Positions 1 to 6,964 of a stretch of 12,167 nt of DNA are shown piece by piece. Position numbers and translations under genes: made by a program. How positions within the stretch are numbered: the stretch's first letter is position 1; each line of letters starts with the position of its first letter. Origin of the DNA: an uncultured Verrucomicrobia subdivision 3 bacterium (lineage in GTDB: Bacteria > Verrucomicrobiota > Verrucomicrobiia > Limisphaerales > UBA11358); assembly GCA_903861445.1 (NCBI GenBank), contig CAIOUK010000054.1, forward strand, positions 1-12,167, given 5' to 3'. Below the pieces are notes generated by a model. It made no database searches. It saw only the letters and a program-made list of their open reading frames with translations, and was not told the origin of the DNA.

Positions 1-1091
1 ATGTCGTCGGCACCAGCTTTTTCCTGCCGACCGGTCTCGCAATCGGCGGCAAAGTCGCGGAAGCCAGCGGCGGCGGCAGCCCGTTGCTATGGCAGCATTT
101 GTTTTGGTTCCTCGGCCATCCGGAAGTTTATGTGCTGATTTTGCCGGCGATGGGTATCGTGGCAGAAATCATAGCCAACAACACGCGCAAGCCACTATGG
201 GGCTACAAATCGCTGGTGTATTCGGCGCTGTTCGTCGGCTTCCTGTCGTTCATCGTGTGGGCGCATCACATGTATATGACCGGCATGGGTCAGAAGATCG
301 CAACGTTTTTTCAGGCGACGACGATGATCATCTCGGTGCCGTCGGTCATCATTTTGACGTGCATGTTCCTCTCGCTTTGGGGCGGTTCGATTCGTATCAA
401 CACGCCGATGCTTTTCGCGCTCGGCTTCCTGCCGATGTTCGGTATCGGCGGGCTGACCGGCTTGCCGCTCGGTCTCGCGGCGGCGGATTTATATCTGCAT
501 GACACTTACTACGTCATCGCGCATTTTCATTATGTCGTCGCGCCGGGAACCATCTTCGCGCTGTTTGCCGGCGTGTATTTCTGGTTTCCCAAAATGACCG
601 GCCGCCGCATGAATGAATTCTGGGGTCGCGTGCATTTCTGGTGCTCTTTCACTTTCATGAACATCGTGTTCATGCCGATGTTCGCGCAGGGTATCAAAGG
701 CATGCTCCGCCGCATGAGCGACGGCGCGGTAAATTATTCCGCCGCGCGCGTGCCGAACGCCATTGACGCGCTACCCGGCAGTGTGATGCAGTTGAACGGC
801 TTTATTCTCTGGGCGGCCATCGCGCTGGGCATCGCACAAATTCCGTTCATCATCAATTTGTTTTACAGCATCAGCCACGGCGAGAAGGTGAATAGCGACA
901 ATCCGTGGGGCGCGACCACACTCGACTGGCAAACGCCCACGCCGCCGCCGCATGGCAATTTCGCGCACGAACCGCACGTCGTCCGCGGGCCTTACGAATA
1001 CAGCCAGCCCGGTCACGCCGCTGATTTCACGCCGCAGGACGAACCCGATGCCGGCTCGCCCGCGCCCAAACCCGCCACTGCGCACCACTGA
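1..1091 (+). CDS. coxA: Cytochrome c oxidase subunit I (5' end missing)
   Basis: This is the catalytic heme-copper subunit, which reduces O2 to water in the inner membrane while pumping protons. The reading frame is open from base 3, so the gene begins before the window and only the C-terminal ~360 residues are present. Seen: the HPEVY motif (codons 117-131) with the CuB histidine, the A1-type glutamate and the cross-linked tyrosine; the CuB His-His pair (264-269); the HDTYY stretch; and the two heme histidines in AHFHY (522-524 and 528-530). A GMLRR sequence corresponds to the arginine pair near the heme propionates. The end is a Pro/His-rich cytoplasmic tail. Odd: the helix VIII lysine of the K-channel is replaced by Ile (codon 351-353). 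It is the first visible gene of a six-gene operon; subunit III starts 20 bases downstream. Confidence 0.96.
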   Translation, partial: VVGTSFFLPTGLAIGGKVAEASGGGSPLLWQHLFWFLGHPEVYVLILPAMGIVAEIIANNTRKPLWGYKSLVYSALFVGFLSFIVWAHHMYMTGMGQKIATFFQATTMIISVPSVIILTCMFLSLWGGSIRINTPMLFALGFLPMFGIGGLTGLPLGLAAADLYLHDTYYVIAHFHYVVAPGTIFALFAGVYFWFPKMTGRRMNEFWGRVHFWCSFTFMNIVFMPMFAQGIKGMLRRMSDGAVNYSAARVPNAIDALPGSVMQLNGFILWAAIALGIAQIPFIINLFYSISHGEKVNSDNPWGATTLDWQTPTPPPHGNFAHEPHVVRGPYEYSQPGHAADFTPQDEPDAGSPAPKPATAHH

Positions 1092-1111
1092 CACTACGCA
1101 TACTAATTTCC

Positions 1112-1927
1112 ATGCAAATTCCCTACACCACTGAAATCCGGCCGGACACCGGCCTTTACAACGCCAAGCTCGGCGTGTGGCTTTTCCTCGCGTCGGAAGT
1201 CATGCTCTTCGGCGGGTTGTTCTCGGCCTATGTTTTACTGCGGGTCGGCGCGGCGCCCGGCGAATGGCCGCACGGCTGGCTCAACGTCACGCTCGGCACC
1301 ATTAACACGCTGCTGCTGGCGCTCTCGGCCATCACCACGCTGCTCGCGTGGGCGGCGTGCAAGGTGCGCGACTTCGGCAAATTCAAATTTTTCCACGCCA
1401 GCACGCTACTGTTGGCGCTGGCGTTTCTCGGAATCAAATCTTACGAATACCACGACAAGTTCAACCATTATGAAATCGCCATTGGCAGTGGTGAATATGC
1501 CGGCAAATTTGCCGACGGCCATTTCAAATCACAGTCTGCTGACTTCGACCTAGCCAAAAAAACCGGCACCGTCACCCTCGAAGGCCACATCGTTGAAGAC
1601 CGCAAGGAACTGATGGATTTGCGTAGTGAAGAGGCAAAAAAGGCGGTTCACAAGGAACTCATCATCGCCGCTGCTGACATTAAGAAAATGCAGAACTACG
1701 GCCCGTGGCACAACACCTTCACTGCGATTTATTTCACCATGACCGGCCTGCACGGACTGCACATCCTTGGCGGTGCGCTGGTGATTTTCTACCTCTGGGG
1801 ACCGGGTAGCAAAATGTGGAAGACCGATCCCGAACGCTTCACCAACCGCGTGGAAGTTTCCGGCCTGTTCTGGCATTTTGTCGATCTGGTCTGGATTTTT
1901 CTGTTCCCGGTGTTTTATTTGACCTGA
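1112..1927 (+). CDS. coxC: Cytochrome c oxidase subunit III with a long hydrophilic insertion
   Basis: This is the membrane subunit III of the aa3-type oxidase, of the five-helix form (271 residues against roughly 190-210 for that form). Helices are near residues 17-44, 60-82, 90-111, 203-230 and 248-270. Family signs are GVWLFLASE near the N-terminus, TGLHGLH (about 211-217) and the C-terminal WHFVDLVWIF. Between helices 3 and 4, residues ~113-197 are charged and hydrophilic, where the Bacillus-type protein has only about 16-18 residues. With the usual topology this loop would lie outside the membrane, on the cytochrome c side. The start ATG has no Shine-Dalgarno sequence but is the first in frame and matches the family's N-terminus. 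The next gene follows after 7 bases. Confidence 0.95.
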   Translation: MQIPYTTEIRPDTGLYNAKLGVWLFLASEVMLFGGLFSAYVLLRVGAAPGEWPHGWLNVTLGTINTLLLALSAITTLLAWAACKVRDFGKFKFFHASTLLLALAFLGIKSYEYHDKFNHYEIAIGSGEYAGKFADGHFKSQSADFDLAKKTGTVTLEGHIVEDRKELMDLRSEEAKKAVHKELIIAAADIKKMQNYGPWHNTFTAIYFTMTGLHGLHILGGALVIFYLWGPGSKMWKTDPERFTNRVEVSGLFWHFVDLVWIFLFPVFYLT

Positions 1928-1934
1928 ACCTTTT

Positions 1935-2252
1935 ATGAGCGAGAAACCTGTTTCCCTGCAAAGCTACGGCCGACTCTGTGCGGTCATCTTCCTTGTGCTG
2001 GTGATCACCACCGGCTGCATGATCGCCACCTCGTTCGCGCACCTCGGCGACGGCTGGACGCTCAAAGTTGCGCTCATTCTCGCCATTGCGGCAATCAACG
2101 CCTTTCTCGTCGCCGGCTACCTGATGCACTTGCTGTCGGAGAAAAAGCTCGTTTATACCGTGTTGGCCTTCACCGTATTTTTTGCCATCGGACTTTTCGG
2201 CCTGACCATTTGGGCGACGAACGGTTTTCCGCCCGGCACCGCCAGCCACTGA
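1935..2252 (+). CDS. coxD: Cytochrome c oxidase subunit IV (prokaryotic, caa3/CyoD-like)
   Basis: This small accessory subunit of bacterial heme-copper oxidases is thought to help assembly or stability of the CuB site in subunit I. The 105-residue protein has three membrane helices (about 12-34, 42-66 and 72-93). The second contains the family's typical alanine-rich NAFLVAGYLMHL run, which resembles the prokaryotic subunit IV (COX4_pro) pattern. It lies 7 bases after coxC and 4 bases before the next small gene, so co-translation in the operon is likely. No ribosome binding site is visible; the first ATG gives a normal length. Confidence 0.88.
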   Translation: MSEKPVSLQSYGRLCAVIFLVLVITTGCMIATSFAHLGDGWTLKVALILAIAAINAFLVAGYLMHLLSEKKLVYTVLAFTVFFAIGLFGLTIWATNGFPPGTASH

Positions 2253-2256
2253 ACTT

Positions 2257-2442
2257 ATGTCGCTGAAAGCTGTTCATCTCATTTTTGTGACGCTGCTGAC
2301 CTCGCTTTCGTTCGGCTGTGCGGCGTGGGCGTTCCAGTCCGGTAGCCCGCTGTGGGGCGTGATGGGAATCGTCACCGGCATTTTCGTCATTGTCTATGGC
2401 GTTTATTTTTTAAGGAAACTGAAAAACGTCAGCTACCTGTGA
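2257..2442 (+). CDS. Small two-helix membrane protein of the oxidase operon, function unknown
   Basis: This 61-residue protein has two predicted membrane helices (about 5-26 and 32-53) and a short basic C-terminus (RKLKN). I do not recognise a named family. Its place 4 bases after subunit IV, and the four-base GTGA overlap of its stop codon with the next start, make it a translated member of the oxidase operon rather than a chance reading frame. Small oxidase-associated proteins of this size may be accessory subunits or assembly factors, but nothing in the sequence decides between these. No metal-binding motif is present. Confidence 0.75.
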   Translation: MSLKAVHLIFVTLLTSLSFGCAAWAFQSGSPLWGVMGIVTGIFVIVYGVYFLRKLKNVSYL

Positions 2443-2675
2443 AACCAGCTTTGAAAATCATTTTGTTCCTCGTCACGCTCGCGCCGGCAAAAATCTTTGC
2501 CTGCGCTGCCTGTTTTGGCGGGAACATAGATTCCCCGATGGCCGACGGCATGAACTGGGCGATTCTCACGCTGGGTGTCGTAGTCGCCACGGTGCTCGGC
2601 GCGTTCCTGACCTTTTTGATTTACGCCATCCGCAAGAGCGAGGCACTCGATAAAGAAATTACTCCCAAGCTTTAA
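2439..2675 (+). CDS. Small exported/membrane protein with a CxxC motif, oxidase operon
   Basis: With the GTG start at 2439, which overlaps the preceding stop as GTGA, the product is 78 residues. It has a signal-like hydrophobic N-terminus (about 6-20), then a CAAC pair (Cys22 and Cys25) right after a plausible cleavage point, a short polar segment containing MADGMN, one membrane helix (about 39-64) and a charged tail. An ATG farther upstream at 2352 would add 29 residues inside the previous gene with no hydrophobic N-terminus, so I reject it. A TTG at 2451 is a less likely alternative. The CxxC suggests metal or thiol chemistry on the outer face, for instance copper handling, but that is inference. 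The residues before Cys22 (I-F-A) do not fit a classical lipobox well. coxB starts 3 bases downstream. Confidence 0.72.
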   Translation: MKPALKIILFLVTLAPAKIFACAACFGGNIDSPMADGMNWAILTLGVVVATVLGAFLTFLIYAIRKSEALDKEITPKL

Positions 2676-2678
2676 TCT

Positions 2679-3452
2679 ATGAACGACTGGTTTGCCTACC
2701 ACATCCTTTGCCTGCCGGAACGCGCCGCCGCCGGAGCCAAGCTCATTGACGACCTCATGGTCTATGTGCATTACCTCATGCTCGCGCTGTTTGTCGGCTG
2801 GAGCCTTTATTTTGTCTATGTCCTCTGGCGCTTCAATGCCCGTCGCGCCGCCGCCGCCGACCATGAAGGTTCGACCAGCAAGATTCCGAAATACACCGAA
2901 CTCGCCGTCGTCCTTGCCGAAGCCTGGCTGCTCATCGCCATCGCGCTACCGATTTGGGCGAAGAGCGTGGACAAGTTTCCGAAGCCGGAAGAAGCCACTG
3001 TCATCCAGATCATGGCGCAGCAATTCGCTTGGAACGCGCGTTATCCCGGTGTGGATGGCAAGTTCGGCCAGCAGAACATGAAACTCATTTCGGACAACAA
3101 CGTCTTTGGCGTGGATCCCGCCGATCCCGCCGGCAAAGACGACGTGCAGGTCTTCAATGAAATTCACGTTCCGATTGGCAAGCCCGTGTTGATTTATTTG
3201 AGTTCCAAGGACGTGATTCATTCGCTGAAACTTGTCGCCATGCGCTTGACGCAGGATGCGATTCCCGGCCTGCGGATTCCCTGCACGTTCACGCCGACGA
3301 AGCTCGGTCGCTTCCAGATTGAATGCGCCCAGCTCTGTGGCAACGGCCACGCTGCGATGGCTGGCGGCTTCATCGTCGTGCAAAGCCAGAAGGATTTTGA
3401 CGCGTGGCTGCAATCCAAGTCCGGCTCCGCCGCGCCCGCAAGTTTTGAATAA
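2679..3452 (+). CDS. coxB: Cytochrome c oxidase subunit II (CuA)
   Basis: Subunit II accepts electrons from cytochrome c through the binuclear CuA centre and passes them to subunit I. The 257 residues contain two membrane helices (about 27-50 and 74-93), the family motif AQQFAWNARYPG near 113-124, and a periplasmic cupredoxin domain (~105-238). CuA ligands are visible: His181, Cys216, Cys220, His224 and Met227. Between the cysteines is Gln218, where most aa3 enzymes have Glu. Glu74 at the start of helix II aligns with the glutamate at the K-channel entrance of mitochondrial/proteobacterial enzymes. There is no C-terminal cytochrome c domain, so a separate cytochrome c is needed. No clear signal peptide is present. 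The gene is the last of the operon, whereas coxB usually comes before coxA. Confidence 0.95.
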   Translation: MNDWFAYHILCLPERAAAGAKLIDDLMVYVHYLMLALFVGWSLYFVYVLWRFNARRAAAADHEGSTSKIPKYTELAVVLAEAWLLIAIALPIWAKSVDKFPKPEEATVIQIMAQQFAWNARYPGVDGKFGQQNMKLISDNNVFGVDPADPAGKDDVQVFNEIHVPIGKPVLIYLSSKDVIHSLKLVAMRLTQDAIPGLRIPCTFTPTKLGRFQIECAQLCGNGHAAMAGGFIVVQSQKDFDAWLQSKSGSAAPASFE

Positions 3453-3481
3453 TTTTTCCTGCTTCGGCAGCGGGAAATTTT
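3451..3481 (+). terminator. Hairpin with a UUCG loop at the end of the oxidase operon
   Basis: A long imperfect stem-loop begins inside the coxB stop codon. The left arm 3451-3462 and right arm 3467-3481 enclose the tetraloop TTCG closed by C-G, a very stable RNA loop. The upper stem pairs perfectly for four bases, then a one-base bulge is followed by further C-G, G-T and A-T pairs. The T-run is part of the right arm (TTTT at 3478-3481) and is short, so termination may be partial. The position between the operon and speA supports a terminator or 3'-end stabiliser. Confidence 0.5.
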
Positions 3482-3546
3482 CCTCAAGGCGTGTTTGGTT
3501 GAATCCCAACGTGCGCATTTGTTGCAAAATATTTTCAAGGCGGGTG

Positions 3547-3574
3547 TTGATTTCTGCGCGCAGCTTTTTATAGT
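3547..3574 (+). promoter_or_regulatory. Possible sigma-70 type promoter of speA
   Basis: TTGATT (3547-3552) and TATAGT (3569-3574) are separated by 16 bases, close to the housekeeping consensus. They lie just upstream of the speA start codon, giving an expected leader of about 15 bases with no Shine-Dalgarno sequence. The assignment rests on pattern only. Confidence 0.45.
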
Positions 3575-3595
3575 TCGCTTGTCCGAATCACCGAG

Positions 3596-5536
3596 ATGAA
3601 TAACCCGACCGTTGCGCCGCCGCCGTGGAACATCGAATCCGCCCGCACGCTTTACAACATCCAGCGCTGGGGCGCGAAGTATTTTGACATCAGCGAGAGC
3701 GGCCGCGTCGTGGTGCGGCCTTTGCAGGAAAACGGGGCCGCCGTGGAAATCTCGGATGTGATCGAGGAGGCCAAAAGCCGTGGCCTTAAATTTCCGCTAT
3801 TGATCCGCTTTCAGGATATTCTCCGGCATCGCGTCGAGGCAATTAACAAATCCTTTCAAAGCTCCATCACGGAATTCAATTATCAGGGCAAGTATCGCGG
3901 CGTGTTTCCGATCAAGGTGAACCAGCTCCGCGAAGTGGTCGAAGAAATTCTCGATGCCGGCAAGCCGTTTGATTTCGGGCTCGAAGTCGGCAGCAAGCCG
4001 GAACTCTACGCCGGACTCGCGCTGCAAAATCATCAAGGCTGCCTCATCATCTGCAACGGCTACAAGGACGCGGAGTTCATCAAGATGGCGCTGCTCGGCA
4101 TCAAACTCGGCAAGCGCGTCATCCTCGTCGTTGAGAAGCTGGAGGAACTGCGCCAGATCATCACGCTTTCCAAGACGCTCGGCGTGGAACCGCTCGTCGG
4201 CATCCGCGCACGGCTGTTGAGCAAGGGCGCGGGCCGCTGGGCCGAAAGCGGCGGCGAGAATGCAAAGTTCGGCTTGAGCACGGCGGAACTGCTCGCGGCC
4301 ACGGAAATGCTCAAGGCCGAAAATCTCGGCCATTGTTTGAAGCTGCTGCATTTTCATATCGGCTCGCAGGTGCCGGACATTTTGACCGTGAAAAAAGCCG
4401 TGCAGGAGGCCGCGCGGCTTTACGCGAAAATTTTCAAGATGGGTTTCGCGATTGAATTCCTCGACGTCGGCGGCGGGCTGGGCGTGGATTACGACGGCAG
4501 CCGCACGGCGTTTGACAGCTCGACGAATTACACGCTGCAGGAATACACGAACGACGTGGTCTATTACATCGCCGATGTCTGCAACGCCGAGGGTGTGCCG
4601 CCTCCCGACATCGTCAGCGAAAGCGGACGTGCCATCGTCGCGCACCACAGCGTTTTAATTGTCGAGGTGTTCGGCGCGATTGAAAAAATCCGGCCCGGCG
4701 AATTTTTGAAATACGGCGACAACGAACATCCGCTCGTCGGCGAACTGCTCGATATCCGCAAAAACATTTCTCGGCACAACAAGCTGGAAGCCTATCACGA
4801 CGCGCTGGATCACCGCGAAGGCGCGCAACACATGTTCACGCTCGGCATGATGGACTTGCCGGACAAGGCGAAGATCGAAGACTTATATTGGCAGATCAGC
4901 CGCGATGTGGTTGAGAGCTACAAGGGTCAGCCGTATATGCCCGAGGAAATCATCAAGCTCAAGGACACACTAGCTGACCAGTATCTCTGCAATTTTTCCG
5001 TGTTCCAGTCGCTGCTCGACCATTGGGCGCTCGGCCAATTGTTTCCCATCATGCCCATCGCGCGGCTCAATGAGCGGCCCACACGCGAGGCCACACTCGT
5101 GGACATCACCTGCGATTCCGACGGGCAGGTGAACAAGTTCATTGACCTGCGCGACGTGCGCGACACGCTGCCGCTGCACCAGCTCAACACCAACGGCAAC
5201 GGCCAGCAGGAGCCGTATCACATCGGTTTTTTTCTGATGGGCGCGTATCAGGACATCATGGGTGACCTGCACAATCTCTTTGGCCGCGTCAACGAAGTCC
5301 ACGTCTTCCTCGAACCGGATGAACCTGCGGGCTATTACATCGAGGAAATCATCGAAGGCGCGACCATCGTCCAGTCGCTCGCCGCCGTGCAATACGATGA
5401 GAACGAACTCAAGCGCCGCATGAAGGCACAGATGGATGAAGCCATCAAGTCCGACCGCATGAAACCGAACGAAGCCATGCGCCTGCTCGACGAATACGAA
5501 CGCGGACTAAAGGGCTATACTTACTTAAATTTTTGA
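3596..5536 (+). CDS. speA: Biosynthetic arginine decarboxylase (PLP-dependent)
   Basis: The enzyme decarboxylates L-arginine to agmatine, the first step of putrescine/polyamine synthesis, in the cytoplasm. Its 646 residues are close to the ~658 of the E. coli SpeA. Seen in order: the PLP-binding lysine in FPIKVNQ (Lys107), FHIGSQ (253-258), the glycine loop VGGGLG (291-296) that binds the cofactor phosphate, ESGR (342-345), and in the C-terminal part TCDSDG with the active-site cysteine Cys506, then GAYQD (549-553). Domain order is the alanine-racemase-like barrel, a helical insert typical of SpeA, and the C-terminal beta domain. The ATG fits the family N-terminus. It stands alone, with about 140 bases before it and about 200 after it. 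No agmatinase or agmatine deiminase gene is next to it. Confidence 0.96.
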   Translation: MNNPTVAPPPWNIESARTLYNIQRWGAKYFDISESGRVVVRPLQENGAAVEISDVIEEAKSRGLKFPLLIRFQDILRHRVEAINKSFQSSITEFNYQGKYRGVFPIKVNQLREVVEEILDAGKPFDFGLEVGSKPELYAGLALQNHQGCLIICNGYKDAEFIKMALLGIKLGKRVILVVEKLEELRQIITLSKTLGVEPLVGIRARLLSKGAGRWAESGGENAKFGLSTAELLAATEMLKAENLGHCLKLLHFHIGSQVPDILTVKKAVQEAARLYAKIFKMGFAIEFLDVGGGLGVDYDGSRTAFDSSTNYTLQEYTNDVVYYIADVCNAEGVPPPDIVSESGRAIVAHHSVLIVEVFGAIEKIRPGEFLKYGDNEHPLVGELLDIRKNISRHNKLEAYHDALDHREGAQHMFTLGMMDLPDKAKIEDLYWQISRDVVESYKGQPYMPEEIIKLKDTLADQYLCNFSVFQSLLDHWALGQLFPIMPIARLNERPTREATLVDITCDSDGQVNKFIDLRDVRDTLPLHQLNTNGNGQQEPYHIGFFLMGAYQDIMGDLHNLFGRVNEVHVFLEPDEPAGYYIEEIIEGATIVQSLAAVQYDENELKRRMKAQMDEAIKSDRMKPNEAMRLLDEYERGLKGYTYLNF

Positions 5537-5561
5537 CCGCTTCAGGTTCTTGCCAGCGGTC
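5535..5561 (+). terminator. Stem-loop at the end of speA
   Basis: GACCGCT (5535-5541) and AGCGGTC (5555-5561) form a perfect 7-base-pair stem with a 13-base loop, starting within the speA stop codon. No T-run follows, so it may act only as a 3'-end structure. The rest of the gap to the next gene (to 5742) shows no convincing gene, RNA or promoter. Confidence 0.35.
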
Positions 5562-5742
5562 GGGTCGGCCAGTGCAACCGCAAGGAGGTTTCGCCTTTAT
5601 TAACAAAAAACCTATTCGGAGACGTGTTTTCGCCGCGTTAAAACTGCCGCCACCTTGCGTTCATTGACTTTTATTCCGGCGTTCATGGAGTCGGTCTGGA
5701 AACAGAGTGCTTAATTCGACTACGTTGTTCGTCAGCCACCGT

Positions 5743-6198
5743 ATGAATTTAAATACTCCAACCATTGAGAGTCGTTTGATTCTCGAAACGGATTTCAACC
5801 CCGTTAACCGGAAGATTCAAGCCTTCCCGTCCGGGCGGAGGACTGGCGTGCCGGTGACAACCAGATTTCAGGATGCTTGTTGTGCCCGGTTGGGGATTCC
5901 GCCGACGGCGTTTGAGAAACGGGTGTTGATGGCATCCCTTCCGCCCCATTACCGGCCGTTTGGCATCTTGATGTGGTCAGTTTACGGGACTTACTTCCAA
6001 CCAGATTTATTGCTTATTCGCGCGGTGGCGGGCTGCGCCAGTGTGAATCAGGTGATTGCAGAGGTGAATTATCTGCATAAAATCGGTTTCCCGCAGCAGG
6101 GATTTATGCGGGGGCTGCTGCGTTTTCGGATGTCGGGCAACCGCCTGATTCGCTTCGCAAAACAGTTTCTGCCGACGGTAACCCCGCCGACAAAATAA
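5743..6198 (+). CDS. Conserved-looking hypothetical protein, 151 residues
   Basis: I do not recognise a named family. From the ATG the protein is 151 residues, soluble and basic towards its C-terminus. It has a polar N-terminal ~40 residues, then a region (about 41-144) that reads like a compact helical domain: FEKRVLMASLPPHYRP, a hydrophobic stretch around ILMWSVYGTYF, an aromatic NYLHKIGF, and an arginine-rich end (RGLLRFRMSGNRLIRF). I have a memory of similar short proteins in verrucomicrobial genomes but cannot confirm it. A GTG at 5707 would add 12 residues; neither start has a ribosome binding site, and I prefer the ATG. The stop codon lies in the left arm of a large inverted repeat. 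It stands between unrelated genes, so context gives no role. Confidence 0.6.
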   Translation: MNLNTPTIESRLILETDFNPVNRKIQAFPSGRRTGVPVTTRFQDACCARLGIPPTAFEKRVLMASLPPHYRPFGILMWSVYGTYFQPDLLLIRAVAGCASVNQVIAEVNYLHKIGFPQQGFMRGLLRFRMSGNRLIRFAKQFLPTVTPPTK

Positions 6199-6240
6199 TC
6201 CGGGGATAAATCTCCTTTGGCGGTTAGATTTTGTCGGCGG
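6184..6240. repeat. 57-base inverted repeat with a nested hairpin
   Basis: The 13-base arms CCGCCGACAAAAT (6184-6196) and ATTTTGTCGGCGG (6228-6240) are perfectly complementary. Between them lies a smaller hairpin, GGGGA-TAAA-TCTCC, with one G-T pair and possible flanking CC/GG pairing. The left arm contains the last codons and part of the stop of the 151-residue protein. No T-run follows on the + strand, so it is not a textbook terminator. It could be a factor-dependent or structural transcript end, or a small palindromic repeat of the genome. Confidence 0.7.
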
Positions 6241-6297
6241 TCTTGGCGGGAAGAAATGTATTTCATCCAGCCGCTTTTTTACTTCATAATTTCCCCG

Positions 6298-6963
6298 ATG
6301 ACCGCGCCCCATCCGCCATTACTCCGCTCGCTCGGCAAACTCGCACGCGGGCTGTCGGCGCTATTCTGGGGTTTGCCCGTGGCGCTGCTCGTCTGCGCCG
6401 AGACCGCCCGCGCCGAATGGCTCAAGCCGCTGGGTTTTCTGCCCGCGCTGGCCGTCAACGCGCTGCTCGTCTATGGCCTGTGGCAGATGTCGGATTTCCA
6501 GCGGCAGGAACGTCCGTGGCGGCAGGCGCTCGACCGCGCGCAGTTGTTGGCGCTCGTTTTGCTCGGCCTGTGCCCGTTCATCTACTGGCACAACCGGATG
6601 CCGGAACAAATTTTCTTCACTGCCGCCATCAGGGTCATGCAACTTGCCGGGGTGCTGTTCTTGTTCAATCTGAACCTCGTTCTCCGGCGTCTCGGCGCGA
6701 TGCTGCCGGACGAAACGCTGCGGCATGAGACGCGGCAGTTCACCGCGCTCAATCGCTGGCTGCTCGTCGCGCTGCTATTTTTTGCCATCGCTTTCGCCAG
6801 CCTGATGTCGCTCGGCCAGCCGTCACCGGTGTTGGTCTGGCTGGATCGGTTCAGCAGCCTGATGTTGATATTTTTCATACTGCTCCCACTGGCAATGACG
6901 ATGGCGCTGATCTGGAAAACCAAGGAAGTGATTCTTGACGCCGTGTTCGGCGCGCGGAATTGA
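6298..6963 (+). CDS. Hypothetical membrane protein with six helices
   Basis: From the ATG at 6298 the product is 221 residues with six likely membrane helices (about 18-36, 44-64, 80-97, 106-130, 151-172 and 184-208), linked by short arginine-containing loops. I see no catalytic motif and do not recognise a family. The frame is open further upstream (to a GTG at 6217), but that start lies inside the inverted repeat and would add a non-membrane segment, so the ATG is preferred. The stop TGA is followed after one base by the aminotransferase start, so the two are probably translated together. A shared role (for example transport linked to amino-acid metabolism) is only a guess from this arrangement. 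Confidence 0.7.
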   Translation: MTAPHPPLLRSLGKLARGLSALFWGLPVALLVCAETARAEWLKPLGFLPALAVNALLVYGLWQMSDFQRQERPWRQALDRAQLLALVLLGLCPFIYWHNRMPEQIFFTAAIRVMQLAGVLFLFNLNLVLRRLGAMLPDETLRHETRQFTALNRWLLVALLFFAIAFASLMSLGQPSPVLVWLDRFSSLMLIFFILLPLAMTMALIWKTKEVILDAVFGARN

Positions 6964-6964
6964 A

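Noticed and set aside
2352..2438. Upstream ATG for the small CxxC protein
   Set aside because: It would place 29 basic, non-hydrophobic residues before the signal-like segment and overlap the previous gene by 91 bases; the GTG with a four-base overlap fits operon practice better.
2946..3527. Minus-strand open frame of 193 codons opposite coxB
   Set aside because: coxB has complete CuA ligands in the other direction; this frame shows no recognisable domain.
3797..4648. Long open frame (283 codons) on the minus strand opposite speA
   Set aside because: It lies entirely antisense to a clear speA frame with all catalytic motifs, and its product is a low-complexity Ala/Glu/Phe-rich protein typical of shadow frames in GC-rich genes.
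5562..5742. Possible small RNA or tRNA in the gap after speA
   Set aside because: No cloverleaf, no strong terminator-like stem and no clear promoter pair could be found; a lone TTGACT at 5664 lacks a matching -10.
6217..6297. Longer N-terminus for the six-helix membrane protein
   Set aside because: The start would lie inside the 57-base inverted repeat, and the added residues look unrelated to the membrane protein.
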